A stretch of 64,000 bases of DNA from DATAOG01 sp963840925 (GCA_963840925.1 CAWJAY010000001.1:1-64000); one strand, 5' to 3'. Shown: positions 33,262 through 42,705, counted from the first letter of the stretch. Program-made: numbers and translations. The notes: a model not told the origin generated them from the sequence alone.

Positions 33262-34423
33262 TCAGATCAGCCGCTGGCTCTTGAAGCTGGTGTGGCGGTT
33301 CTTGCCGACGATCACGTGGTCGTGGACCGACATCCCGACCGCCGCCAGCGCCTGGACCACCTGCTTGGTCATCTCGATGTCGGCGCGCGAGGGTGTCGGG
33401 TCGCCGCTCGGGTGGTTGTGGACCATGATGATCGCCGAGGCCTGGAGCTCGAGCGCCCGGCGGGTGATCTCGCGCGGATAGAGCGGCGTGTGGTCGACCG
33501 TGCCGCGCTGCTGGACCTCGTCGCGGATCAGGATGTTCTTGCGGTCGAGGAACAGGACCCGGAACTGCTCGATCGGCTCGTGGGTCAGCGCCACCTGGAG
33601 GTAGTCGAGCAGCGCGGTCCAGGAGCCGATCACCGGCCGCTCCTGGATCTGCTCGCGGAGCACCCGCTGGAGCACTTCCTGAACCAGCCGGAACAGGATC
33701 TGCGTCTCGCGCCGCCGCCACAGCCGGACGATCTCCCAGCCGCCATCCTTGTCCTGCTCGAAGGCGCGCCAGCGCCGAGCGGCCTCGGACAGCTGGTCGG
33801 CGGGCACGTCCCGATCGCGCTGGCTGTCCTCCGAGAGCCGGTAGGCGAGATAGCCGTCGACCGCCGGATCGTCCTTGCGCAGATCGTGGAACTCCGCGAG
33901 CTGGGCTGGCTCCGCCTTGAGCGCCGCGCCGAGGCTGCCGTAGCGCGCCAGCAGCTCCTTCGCGAGCGGCTTGGTGTCCTTGACGTCGATGCTGAAGAAG
34001 AGCAGCAGCTCGAGCAGCTCGTAGTCGGGCAGGGCCTCGGCGCCGGCCTCGAGGAAGCGCTGGCGCAGCCGGTTGCGGTGGCCGGCGTTCTGGGCGGCCT
34101 TGCGCAGGCGGGCGAACGAGCGCGCCTCGGGCTCGAAGGCGGTCGGCGCGTCGGCGAGCCCACGGGGGCCTGCCGCGCCGTTGACGGGCAGGGCCGCCGC
34201 CAGCTCGCGCAGCGGCTCGAACGAGGCGAACGCCCAGCTCTGCCGCGCGCGGTCCCAGCTGCCGCCGTGCTGCCGCAGCAGGTCCCGGTTGGCGAACGTG
34301 TTGCCGGATACCAGATAGCGGCTCGCGCCGGTTTGGCGCCGAATCCTCCTGCAGCTCGAGGCCGGCGCGGCTCAGCGCCTCGATCAGCGGTGCGATGACG
34401 GGATCGGTCCGCGGCTCCTGCAT
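33262..34423 (-). CDS. radC: RadC-family JAB-domain protein with N-terminal DUF5710-like domain (one frameshift)
   Basis: From ATG 34423 the protein reads MQEPRTDPVIAPLIEALSRA and on to SAPNRREP, then one indel in an AAA run near 34335 switches frame. It continues RYLVSGNTFANRDLLRQHGG, SWDRARQSWAFASFEPLREL, HRNRLRQRFLEAGAEALPDY and ELLELLLFFSIDVKDTKPLA. The C-terminal JAB domain has the JAMM motif VHNHPSGDPTPSRADIEMT. I read 33781-34320 base by base and it is open. The RYLVSGNT...WDRARQSWAF segment resembles DUF5710-type small domains and is not part of ordinary RadC. RadC's cellular role is unsettled. Confidence 0.8.
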
Positions 34424-34467
34424 GCCGCGCCCTATAGCAAAACAGTTTCCTGACAGCCAGAGATAAA

Positions 34468-34480
34468 CTACCTAAGGTAG
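34468..34480. promoter_or_regulatory. AT-rich palindrome upstream of radC
   Basis: CTACCTAAGGTAG is a perfect inverted repeat (5-bp arms, 3-bp centre) next to an A6 run, in the 63-bp gap between the start of radC (34423) and the end of map (34487). The surroundings are far more AT-rich than the region. It could be an operator for radC; read on the minus strand the T-run precedes the repeat, so it is not a terminator for map. Confidence 0.25.
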
Positions 34481-34486
34481 AAAAAA

Positions 34487-35308
34487 TCACCAGTCCGGGT
34501 GATGCCGCTCCGCGGGCGACAGCGTGAACACCTCGCAGCCGCCCTCGGTCACCCCGACCGTGTGCTCGAACTGGGCGGACAGCTGGCGGTCCCGGGTGAT
34601 CACGGTCCAGCCGTCCTTCTTCAGCTTCACCTGCCAGGTCCCGGCGTTGATCATCGGCTCGATCGTGAAGAACATGCCGGACTGCAGCACCAGGCCTTCG
34701 CCGGGCTTGCCGTAGTGGAGCACGCTCGGCGCGTCGTGGAACACGCGGCCGATGCCATGGCCGCAGTAGTCGCGCACGACCCCGCAGCGCTGGCTCTCGG
34801 CGTAGCTTTGGATCGCGTGGCCGACATCGCCCAGCGTCGTCCCGGCCCGGACCGCATGGATGCCCCGCCAGAGCGCCTCGAAGGTCACTTGGCAGAGCCG
34901 GCGCGCCTTGAGCGGCGGGGTGCCGGCGAAGAACATCCGGCTGGTGTCGCCGTGCCAGCCCTCGAAGATCACCGTGACGTCGATGTTGAGGATGTCGCCC
35001 TCGAGCAGCCGCCGGTCGCCGGGAATCCCGTGGCAGACCTCGTGGTTGATCGAGGTGCAGATCGACTTCGGGTAGCCCCGGTAATTGAGCGGCGCCGCGA
35101 CCGCGCCGTGATCCAGGATGAACCCCTGGCACAGCCGGTCGAGCTCGGCCGTCGTGATCCCCGGCTGGATCTCGGGCGTGATCATGTCGAGCACCGCGGC
35201 CGCGAGCCGCCCCGCCCGGTGCATGCCGGCGAAGTCGGCAGGCTGGTGCAGCGGCACCTGAGCCTCGGCGGCAGGGCGCTTGGCGGTCCGGACCTGGTCC
35301 TGCATCAT
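34487..35308 (-). CDS. map: Methionine aminopeptidase, type I
   Basis: A 273-residue (from ATG 35308) metallopeptidase that removes the initiator Met. The metal-site blocks are visible: INHEVCHGIPGDRRLLEGD, LNIDVTVIFEGWHGDTSRMF (two Asp), YCGHGIGRVFHDAPSV (His), FFTIEPMINAG (Glu) and QFEHTVGVTEGGCEVFTL (final Glu). The N-terminal extension (DFAGMHRAGRLAAAVLDMI) is ordinary. It follows sfsA by about 20 bp and is probably co-transcribed with it. Other Met codons at 35323 and 35305 are possible starts. Confidence 0.93.
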   Translation of the reverse strand: MMQDQVRTAKRPAAEAQVPLHQPADFAGMHRAGRLAAAVLDMITPEIQPGITTAELDRLCQGFILDHGAVAAPLNYRGYPKSICTSINHEVCHGIPGDRRLLEGDILNIDVTVIFEGWHGDTSRMFFAGTPPLKARRLCQVTFEALWRGIHAVRAGTTLGDVGHAIQSYAESQRCGVVRDYCGHGIGRVFHDAPSVLHYGKPGEGLVLQSGMFFTIEPMINAGTWQVKLKKDGWTVITRDRQLSAQFEHTVGVTEGGCEVFTLSPAERHHPDW

Positions 35309-35326
35309 CGAGCGCAACCACAACCC

Positions 35327-36025
35327 TCACGCAATGATTGGCAGGGCCCTGCCGAGGCGGATCTCGTCGATCGTGATCGCGCACGCCCGGCACAGGCTCT
35401 CGACGCCCGCCGCCCGGGCCGCGCCCGCGGCCGCCGTGTACCGCGGGTCGAGATCGGCGGCCAGCCGGAAGTCCGCGCAGTCGGTCCGCTGCACCACGTA
35501 CAGCATGACCGCCCGCGCGCCTGCCGCAACCTCGCGTCCGAGCGCGCCCAGATGCCTGACCCCGCGGGCGGTCGCGGTGTCGGGAAACTCCGCACCCAGC
35601 GTGCGCTTGAGATGTACGTTCTTGACCTCGACAAAACAATCCGGTTGCCCGCCGCCCCGGAGCAGGAAGTCGATCCGGCAGCCGCGATCGTAGGCGACCT
35701 CCCGGCGGATCTCGGCGTAGCCGCCAAGCTCCGGCACCAGCCCGGCGCGCAGCGCCTCCTCGACCAGCCGGTTGGGATGCATGGTATTGATCCCGACCAG
35801 CCCACCTTCGACCTCGACCAGCTCCAGCGTCAGCGGCAGTTTTCGAAGCGGGTTGGCCGAGCGCGACAGCCAGACCGCCGCCCCCGGCGTGTCCAGCCCG
35901 AGCATGCGGCCTGGGTTCGGGCAATGGACCGTGACTTCGCCGCCCGCCTCCAGCGCCACGTCGGCGAGAAACCGCTGGTACCGACGCACCAGCCGGCCAG
36001 GCATCAAAGGTTCGGGCCAGCGCAT
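35327..36025 (-). CDS. sfsA: SfsA, sugar fermentation stimulation family protein
   Basis: A 232-residue SfsA: RLVRRYQRFLADVALEAGGE, VTVHCPNPGRMLGLDTPGA, VGINTMHPNRLVEEALRAG, RIDFLLRGGGQPDCFVEVKNVHLKR and FPDTATARGVRHLGAL. The family has an OB-like N-domain and a nuclease-like core (the D...EVK motif); it is a putative DNA-binding or nuclease protein of unsettled role. The gene order sfsA-map is common in alphaproteobacteria. The 146-bp gap on its 5' side is AT-richer and shows no gene. Confidence 0.92.
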   Translation of the reverse strand: MRWPEPLMPGRLVRRYQRFLADVALEAGGEVTVHCPNPGRMLGLDTPGAAVWLSRSANPLRKLPLTLELVEVEGGLVGINTMHPNRLVEEALRAGLVPELGGYAEIRREVAYDRGCRIDFLLRGGGQPDCFVEVKNVHLKRTLGAEFPDTATARGVRHLGALGREVAAGARAVMLYVVQRTDCADFRLAADLDPRYTAAAGAARAAGVESLCRACAITIDEIRLGRALPIIA

Positions 36026-36171
36026 TTTTTTCGGGTTTTTCCGAACAGACCGCCGGCGCTGGTCTCGGCGATCCAGCGCCCGTCGTCAATCGCTTTCCCG
36101 GGCGCTGTTCGCGGCGGCAGCCGGTTATCCCGAATACGAGCCCAGCGTTTAGCTCAGCCTTGGGAACTCTA

Positions 36172-37996
36172 ATGCGCATCCTATTGTTGTCGAGCGCCTA
36201 TAACAGTCTGACCCAGCATGCCCATGTCGAATTCGCCGCCCGCGGCCATGTCGTGGGCGTCGCGACCGGCGTCAAGGGGGCCGGGATGCGCGCCGCGGTC
36301 GAGCGGTTCCGACCCGACCTGATCCTCTCGCCGATGCTCGCCCAGGTGATCCCGCGCGACATCTGGGAGGCCCATCCGTGCCTGATCCTTCACCCCGGCA
36401 TCGTCGGCGACCGCGGCGGCCATTCGCTCGACTGGGCGATCCTCGACCAGGAGGCGGAGTGGGGGGTGACCGTGGTCCAGGCGGCGGAGCACGTCGAACT
36501 CGGGCCCGATCTGGGCGACCTGGGGCTGCAGGCTGCGCGCCGCCAGCAAGAGCAGCCTCTATCGGGACGAGATCAGCGCGGCGGCGATGCAGGCGATGAT
36601 CGTCGCGGTCCAGCGCTTCGAGAGCGGCGAGTTCGTGCCGGTCCCGCTCGACTACTCGAGGCTCGGGGTCCGCGGCCGCTATCGACCGCTGGTGTCACCC
36701 GAGCAGCGCAGGGTCGACTGGTCGGCCGATCTGGTCGCGACGATCGTTCGCAAGATCCGCTCCGCCGACGGCAGCCCCGGGGTCCTGGACGAGATCGGCG
36801 GCGAGCCGGTCCACCTCTACGGCGCGCACGCGGAGGGCTGCCTGGTCGGCAGGCCCGGCGACATCATCGCCAGGCGCCATGGCGCGATCTGCCGCGCGGC
36901 CACCGATGGCGCGGTCTGGATCTCGCATCTCAAGCGCGCCGGCGGCGCCCCGGGCGAGCACTTCAAGCTGCCCGCGACCGAAGTCCTGGGCGAGCGCCTG
37001 GCCGACGTCCCCGAGGTGGCGTTGCCGATCGATGCCGTAAGTCCCGGAAAGACCTACCGGGACGTCTGGTACGAGGAGCGGAACGAGGTCGGCTACGTCA
37101 ACTTCCGCTTCTACAACGGCGCCATGGGCACCGACCATTGCCGCCGGCTGACCGAGGCCGTGCACCACGCCCGCCGGCGGCCGACCGAGGTCATCGTGCT
37201 GGCCGGCGGCCGCGATTTCTTCTCGAACGGCATCCACCTCAACCTGATCGAGGCCGCGGCCGATCCGGCCGCCGAGTCCTGGCGCAACATCAACGCGATG
37301 AACGATCTGGTCGAGGCGATCCTGACCACGACCGACCAGCTCACGATCGCAGCGCTCCACGGCAGCGCCGGGGCCGGCGGGGTCATGCTCGCCCTGGCCG
37401 CGGACCGGGTGCTGGCCCGCGAGGGCATCGTGCTCAATCCCCACTACAAGGGCATGGGCGGTCTCTACGGCTCCGAGTACTGGACCTACTCGCTGGCGAA
37501 GCGGGTCGGACCCGACCAGGCGCGGGAGCTTACCGAACGCTGCCTGCCGATCAGCGTCCACGAGGCGCGCTCGATCGGCCTGATCGACGACGTCATCCTC
37601 CACGATCACCTGGGCGAGAGCCGCTTCGGGCTGTTCCGCGACCAGATCGTCCGGATCGCGGAGCACCTCGCGCAGAGTCCCCGCCATGCCAGCGGGCTCG
37701 CCCAGAAGCAGGCGCTGCGGGCGCAGGATGAACGTCGGAAGCCCTTGGCCGAGTACCGGTCGGCCGAGCTGGAGGAGATGAAAAAGAACTTCTGGGGCGA
37801 GGACCGCAGCTATCACCTGGCCAGAGCCGCCTTCGTCCGCAAGCAACCGCGCCCGGGCGATCTGGCCTGCCCCGCGGCGCTCGAAACCGTCTGCGCCAGC
37901 GAGCGCCACAGGCCGGCGCGACCGCCCCTGCTCAACCACGCCACGCACGCCCGCTCCGGCTGGTCCGTGACCGGCACCGGGCGCCGCGCTGCGTAG
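36172..37996 (+). CDS. hypX: HypX/HoxX-type protein: formyl-transferase domain fused to crotonase domain (one frameshift)
   Basis: Starting at ATG 36172, the first part MRILLLSSAYNSLTQHAHVE, ILSPMLAQVIPRDIW and LHPGIVGDRGGHSLDWAIL is a formyl-tetrahydrofolate-binding domain. An indel near 36525 shifts the frame; the text resumes LRAASKSSLYRDEISAAAMQA, YRPLVSPEQRRVDWSADL and VHLYGAHAEG, followed by a crotonase domain (VIVLAGGRDFFSNGIHLN, HGSAGAGGVMLALAADRVLA, HYKGMGGLYGSEYWTY). This is the architecture of HypX, which makes CO from formyl-tetrahydrofolate for NiFe-hydrogenase maturation in air. No hydrogenase or hyp genes are nearby, so the role here is open. About 606 residues after repair. 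Confidence 0.85.
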
Positions 37997-38126
37997 CAGC
38001 TGAAGCCTGGCCGCGGGACCCGACCGCAGCCGATCACGGTGTTCGCGGGTGGCCGCTGCTGGTCGCCGCTGGTGCTCGTCACGAGCGGAACGATCACGGT
38101 CCCGGGCTTTGCGGCCCAGAGAGGCG

Positions 38127-38357
38127 TCAGCCGGGGTCGTCGGCCAGGTCGAGCCTGCGTTCGATGCGGCCCAGGCGGGACTTGATGGTCTCGATCTCAC
38201 CACCGTGGCGCGCGAGGTCTCCATGCATGGTCGCGAGATAGCCCTCGATCGAGGACAGGCGGGCCGACATGTCGCGCAAAGCGTCCTCGAAGCGCGCCTG
38301 GCGGGGGTCGAACCGACGCATGTATTCCAGAAGCAGGTTCTCGGGCTCCCCGACCAT
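38127..38357 (-). CDS. Small coiled-coil protein
   Basis: A 76-residue protein from ATG 38357 (MVGEPENLLLEYMRRFDPRQ). The rest is heptad-like and charged (DALRDMSARLSSIEGYLATM, GGEIETIKSRLGRIERRL), predicting a single coiled coil. Short proteins starting MVGEPENL are widespread in alphaproteobacteria and have no known function. The flanking gaps (37997-38126 and 38358-38555) show no other gene. Confidence 0.65.
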   Translation of the reverse strand: MVGEPENLLLEYMRRFDPRQARFEDALRDMSARLSSIEGYLATMHGDLARHGGEIETIKSRLGRIERRLDLADDPG

Positions 38358-38555
38358 ACCGTCCAGATAACATTTCTCGCCCTGGATGCGATCGGAAATA
38401 CCCGGCGGTCGCGGGAGCTTCCTTCCTGGCAGCGTCCGCTTCAGCCTGCGCTTTCCCACCTCGCGGAGGATGATGGCGGACGGGGTCGTCGCGGGCTAAT
38501 CTTGCGCGACGGTGCGCGCGGAGGAAAGCCTCGATGAGCGAACTCGGAACAGCCG

Positions 38556-39320
38556 GTGAGCGCGGCACTGATCATCATCGGCAATGAGATCCTCTCGGGC
38601 CGGACGGTCGATGCCAATCTGCCGTACATCGCGCAGAAGCTCGGAGAGATCGGCGTGCGGATGATGGAGGTCCGGGTCGTGGCCGACGACGAGGCGGCGA
38701 TCGTCGAGGCGGTCAACGCCTGCCGTGCCCGTTTTTCCTATGTTTTCACGACCGGGGGAATCGGGCCGACCCATGACGACATCACCGCGGCCGCGGTCGC
38801 CAAGGCGTTCGGGCGGCGCTGTCGGCGCCATCCCGAGGCCGAGCGGCGGCTGCTCGCCTACTATCCGCCCGAGCGGGTCAATCCCGCGCGCATGAAGATG
38901 GCCGACATACCCGAAGACGTCGAGCTGATCGACAATCCGGTCAGCGTCGCGCCGGGCTTTCGGATCGAGAACGTCCACGTGCTGCCGGGGGTGCCCAAGA
39001 TCATGCAGGCGATGCTCGACGGCCTGCTGCCGACATTAAAGGGTGGGGAAAAGGTGCGCTCGCGGGCGATCACCGTGTTCGCGCCCGAGGGCGACGTCGC
39101 CAATGCCGGGCTCGGCGACATCCAGGCGCGGTTCCCGATGCTCGAGATCGGCAGCTATCCGTTCTGGCGGCCGGAGGGGCCGGGGACCACGATCGTGTTC
39201 CGCGGCACCGAGCGGGCGGCGATCGATCAGGCGGCCGAAGCGCTCCAGAGCCTGGCCGCGCGGCTTGGCGCCCAGACCCGGGAAGATCCGACCAGCCCCG
39301 GGCGGGCGCCAACTCTATAG
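38556..39320 (+). CDS. Molybdopterin-binding/CinA N-domain protein
   Basis: A 254-residue protein with GTG start, covering the CinA N-terminal (MoCF-like) domain: ALIIIGNEILSGRTVDANLPYIA, YVFTTGGIGPTHDDITAAAVAKAFG, NPVSVAPGFRIENVHVLPGVP and IMQAMLDGLLPTL. The C-terminal pyrazine-deamidase domain of full CinA is missing. Stand-alone forms are common in alphaproteobacteria; the fold binds nucleotides such as ADP-ribose or NMN or molybdopterin, and the function is not settled. Confidence 0.88.
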   Translation: MSAALIIIGNEILSGRTVDANLPYIAQKLGEIGVRMMEVRVVADDEAAIVEAVNACRARFSYVFTTGGIGPTHDDITAAAVAKAFGRRCRRHPEAERRLLAYYPPERVNPARMKMADIPEDVELIDNPVSVAPGFRIENVHVLPGVPKIMQAMLDGLLPTLKGGEKVRSRAITVFAPEGDVANAGLGDIQARFPMLEIGSYPFWRPEGPGTTIVFRGTERAAIDQAAEALQSLAARLGAQTREDPTSPGRAPTL

Positions 39321-39343
39321 CCCGCGGCCCGCCGCGCCGGCGC

Positions 39344-39475
39344 TCAGTCGACCAGCTGCCACTGGCCGTCCGGCTGGCGGCAGGCGGTGCCATAGACCTC
39401 CTGGACCTCGCCGCCGATTGCCGCCTGCTGCTGGTACTCGCGGCAGTATTCGCCGCCCGTGCTCTGGTAGGTGCG
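39344..39475 (-). pseudogene. 3' remnant of an RT0821/Lpp0805-like surface protein gene
   Basis: Minus-strand codons ending at TGA 39344-39346 read RTYQSTGGEYCREYQQQA, AIGGEVQEVYGTACRQPDGQ and WQLVD. This matches the C-terminal module CREYQQ...GTACRQPDGSW of small glycine-zipper surface antigens. Upstream the frame stays open to the stop of the histidine kinase gene (39566-39568) but holds no ATG or GTG. It is therefore a fragment or a very small gene with an unrecognised start. Confidence 0.5.
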
Positions 39476-39565
39476 CAGCGGGGTGACGCTGCCGTGATGG
39501 TCGCTGTCCGGGTCTGCGGGGGTTGTACGCGACCTGAACCGGCCGTTCAGCCGCGGTTCAGCTGG

Positions 39566-40906
39566 TCACGGGGCGGGCGGGGCCGGCAGCTCGAGCCGGG
39601 CGCGCAGCCCGCCGAGCGCCGCCGTCTCGAGCGCGAGCCGGCCGCCGTAGAGCAGCGCTATGTCGGCGACGATCGCGAGCCCGAGCCCGGTGCCGGGCAC
39701 CTGCTCGTCGAGCCGGCGGCCGCGCTCGATGACCTCGGTCCGGCGCCCGGCGGGCAGGCCCGGGCCGTCGTCCTCGATCGTGACCAGCAGGCGGCCGGCG
39801 GCCGGCTCGGCCTCGACCCGGACCCGGTGCCTGGCCCATTTGCAGGCGTTGTCGAGCAGGTTGCCGAGCATTTCCTCGAGGTCCTGGCGGGCGCCGCGGA
39901 AGGCCAGCCCCTGCGGGCAGGCGAGCTCGATCGCGAGCGTCTGGTCGAGGTGGATGCGCTCGAGCGTGCGCGCGAGGTCGCGCAGCACCGGCAGGACCTC
40001 GGTGCGAGCGCCCAGCACCTGGCCGGTCGCGATGGCGCGCGCGCGCGCCAGATGGTGGTCGACCAGCCGGCGCATCTCGCCGACCTCGCGGCCGACCAGC
40101 GCGGCGAGCGCGCCGTCCGCGCGCTCGGCCTCGTTGTGCAGGACCGCGAGCGGGGTCTTGAGCCCGTGGGCGAGGTTGCCGACGTGGGTGCGGGCGCGCT
40201 CGATCAGCGCCTCGCCGTGGTCGAGCAGCGCGTTCAGCTCCTGCGCGATCGGCTGGAGCTCGGCCGGCAGGCGGCCCTCGAGCCGGCGGGCGCGGCCGGC
40301 GCGGATCGCCGCGAGCGCCGCCTCGATCCGCCGCAGCGGTGCGAGCGCGATCCGGACCTGGAGCAGCAGCGCGCCCAGGAGGCCGAGGAACAACGCGCCC
40401 AGCGCCAGCACCAGGAGCCGGTCGAAGCGCCGCTTCTGGGCGCTGATCTCGGCCCGGTCGCCGGCGACCGCGAACCAGAGCGGCGCCTTGGCGTCGGCGA
40501 GCGTGATCGGCCGCACCAGCAGCCGGAGCGCCTGGCCGTCAGGGCCGCGCACGTCGCCGGTCCATGGCTCGCTGCCGGCCCCCGCCGGCACCGGCAGGCT
40601 CTGGTCCCACAGCGAGGTCGAGCGGTCGAGCGGCCGCGCCGGGTCGCCGATCTGCCAGTACCAGCCGGACAACGGCTGGGTGAAGCGCGGCTCGCCGAGC
40701 TGTGGCCGGAGCTCGAGCTTGCCCTCGGGCCTGAGCTCGGCGCCCGCGACCAGGCCCTCGAGCAGCACGGCAAGCCGCGCATCGAAATTGCTCTCGACCG
40801 TGTTGCCGACCAGCGCGGACAAGAGAAAACCGGCGGCGCTCAGCACGAGCGCGCACCAGACGGCAGCGCTCGCGATCAGATGGAACGCGAGCGAAGTGCG
40901 CCGCAT
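39566..40906 (-). CDS. Sensor histidine kinase, FeuQ/PhoQ-like
   Basis: A 446-residue membrane kinase: N-terminal helix (SAAVWCALVLSAAGFLLSALV), a periplasmic domain (about 35-165, with SGWYWQIGDPARPL), a second helix (LLVLALGALFLGLLGALLLQV), a HAMP-like linker, the phospho-acceptor box VGNLAHGLKTPLAVLHNEAE, and ATPase motifs LLDNACKWA, VTIEDDGPGLP and GTGLGLAIV. The HGLKTP form of the H-box is typical of the PhoQ/FeuQ group, which senses divalent cations or osmotic conditions. It pairs with the response regulator 11 bp upstream. Confidence 0.9.
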   Translation of the reverse strand: MRRTSLAFHLIASAAVWCALVLSAAGFLLSALVGNTVESNFDARLAVLLEGLVAGAELRPEGKLELRPQLGEPRFTQPLSGWYWQIGDPARPLDRSTSLWDQSLPVPAGAGSEPWTGDVRGPDGQALRLLVRPITLADAKAPLWFAVAGDRAEISAQKRRFDRLLVLALGALFLGLLGALLLQVRIALAPLRRIEAALAAIRAGRARRLEGRLPAELQPIAQELNALLDHGEALIERARTHVGNLAHGLKTPLAVLHNEAERADGALAALVGREVGEMRRLVDHHLARARAIATGQVLGARTEVLPVLRDLARTLERIHLDQTLAIELACPQGLAFRGARQDLEEMLGNLLDNACKWARHRVRVEAEPAAGRLLVTIEDDGPGLPAGRRTEVIERGRRLDEQVPGTGLGLAIVADIALLYGGRLALETAALGGLRARLELPAPPAP

Positions 40907-40917
40907 CGGGTCCGGGC

Positions 40918-41598
40918 TCAGGTTGTCGGCGCGACCGATCCTGGCGCCTGAACCCGATAGCCCATGCCGCGCACGGTCTCGATCACGTCCGCGCCGAGCT
41001 TTCTGCGCAGGCGGCCGATGAAGACCTCGATGATGTTGGAATCGCGATCGAAGTCCTGATCGTACAGGTGCTCTGTCAGCTCGGTGCGCGAGACCACCTT
41101 GTCCTGGTGGTGCATCAGATAGGCGAGCAGGCGGTACTCCTGGGCGGTGAGCTTGACCGGCCGGCCCTCGACCGTAACCTTGGCGCTGCGTGTGTCGAGC
41201 CGGAGCGGGCCGCAGGCAAGCTCGGCCGAAGCGTGTCCGGCCGCGCGCCGGACCAGCGCCCGCAGGCGCGCCAGCACCTCGGCCATGTGGAACGGCTTGG
41301 CCACGTAGTCGTCGGCGCCGGCATCGAACCCGGAGACCTTCTCGCTCCAGCGATCGCGCGCGGTCAGGATCAGGACCGGCATCCGCCGCCCGGCCGCCCG
41401 CCAGCGCTCCAAGACGCTGATCCCGTCAACCAGCGGCAGGCCGAGATCGAGGACGACCGCATCGTAGGGTTCGGTCTCCCCGAGGTAGTGGCCCTCCTCG
41501 CCATCGGCCGCGAGATCGACCGCATAGCCGGCCTCGGCCAGGCACTCCTTGAGCTGCCTGGCGAGATCCCGATCGTCCTCGACCACCAGAATCCGCAT
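40918..41598 (-). CDS. OmpR-family response regulator, FeuP/PhoP-like
   Basis: A 226-residue two-domain regulator. The receiver has acidic residues at 7-9 (VVEDD), the phospho-acceptor Asp51 (VVLDLGLPLVDG) and the Lys in YVAKPFHM. The winged helix has LTAQEYRLLAYLMHH and SNIIEVFIGRLRRKLG, ending GMGYRVQAP. The start is the ATG 41598. The cognate kinase lies directly downstream. The PepSY protein gene 700 bp upstream on the same strand resembles partners of FeuPQ-type systems. Confidence 0.92.
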   Translation of the reverse strand: MRILVVEDDRDLARQLKECLAEAGYAVDLAADGEEGHYLGETEPYDAVVLDLGLPLVDGISVLERWRAAGRRMPVLILTARDRWSEKVSGFDAGADDYVAKPFHMAEVLARLRALVRRAAGHASAELACGPLRLDTRSAKVTVEGRPVKLTAQEYRLLAYLMHHQDKVVSRTELTEHLYDQDFDRDSNIIEVFIGRLRRKLGADVIETVRGMGYRVQAPGSVAPTT

Positions 41599-42301
41599 CT
41601 CTTTCCCACCTGCTGCGCGACCCGGCCGCGAGCGATTGGCCGCCGCGGCGCTCGCGACCCAAGCACCGCCAAGCTTAACCGTTTCTGAACCGGGCCCGGT
41701 AGGGGTTGCCGCCGGCGCTGCGAAGCGGCCATGGGTCGGCCGCTCGGCGGCTTTCGAGGTGCGCGCGGCAATAGAAGGACGAGGTCTGGAACCCGAGCCC
41801 CGGTTCGGCGTTTGCTGTAGCGGTAACCGGAGGCTCCGGGCGATTGCGGCGCGCATGCAACTGTCGCCGGCCCGGTCTATCCCGAAGGGAGCATAGCGTC
41901 TTGTGCAGCGAAGGCGACACGCCACGTTAAGGACTCGAGCGAGCGCGTGCTGCCCAGGAACCGACGCAGTGATCTACCGCTGCGGGAAAGTCGGTCTTGG
42001 CTTTAGCGCAGATAGCAGTATAGTGGCCCCACCCGAGCGACCTTAGGGGGTAGTTGTGAAGAGTCAAAGTCGAGCGGATCCGCCGCGGCCAGAGGACGGC
42101 CGAGGTCGAGTACATCATCACCAAGGCGCCGCGCAAACGGCGCCTGCCCGAGGTCGAGGCCGGCAGCTTCGATGCGAGCGATCCCTGGAACATGGCTGGG
42201 CAAACGGCGTCCGAGCTGCGCCTGCCCTGGCGGCTGAACTCGCGCCGCGGCTGATCGCTGCGCGATCGCGGCGCGGCAGGTACGCCCGGCCGCGTCAGCG
42301 G
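41599..42301. other. 703-bp stretch without a recognised gene
   Basis: No ATG- or GTG-started frame here looks like a protein. The one exception is a plus-strand frame open from 42060 to TGA 42252-42254 without a start codon. It reads VKVERIRRGQRTAEVEYIIT then KAPRKRRLPEVEAGSFDASD and has a protein-like composition; I do not recognise it and it may be a gene remnant. Promoters for the response regulator operon should lie near 41600-41700, where the DNA is relatively AT-rich. Confidence 0.4.
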
Positions 42302-42583
42302 TCAGTGGACGCGCAGGATCTCGCCGGTCCGGGCGTCGCAGGTGATGTCGCGGACCTTGCCGTCCGCCCCCAGCCATTTGATCCGGTAAAGCGACCGGTC
42401 GTCCTGCTCGACGACGTGCGCCGCTAGCGCCCGTCCGGGGTAGCGTTCGCCGATCTGGCGCAGCACCGCGGCGAGCGGGGGGCGGTCCGCGACCTGGAGC
42501 ACCGCCCCCTCATTCCAAGCGAACGTGGCCGGGCTCGCAGCCACGCTGGCGAGAACCAGAAAAGCAGAAACGCGGAGGCGCAT
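42302..42583 (-). CDS. Small secreted PepSY-domain protein
   Basis: A 93-residue protein with a signal peptide (MRLRVSAFLVLASVAASPAT, cleavage near TFA-WN) and one PepSY-like unit: LAAVLRQIGERYPGRALAAHV, RSLYRIKWLGADGKVRDITC and DARTGEILRVH. PepSY proteins act in the periplasm as inhibitors or sensors, and in FeuPQ-type loci a small PepSY protein modulates the kinase. Same strand as the kinase/regulator pair but 700 bp upstream. Confidence 0.8.
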   Translation of the reverse strand: MRLRVSAFLVLASVAASPATFAWNEGAVLQVADRPPLAAVLRQIGERYPGRALAAHVVEQDDRSLYRIKWLGADGKVRDITCDARTGEILRVH

Positions 42584-42705
42584 TGGCGGCCCTGCTACGC
42601 TACCGCGCGTGAACCGAGGATGAATGGCGGGCTCAGGCCCGGTTCAAGCGCGCTGGCCAGAGTGGCAGATCGGTGCATATAATCCTGAAAAGGGGGGGCT
42701 CTGCC

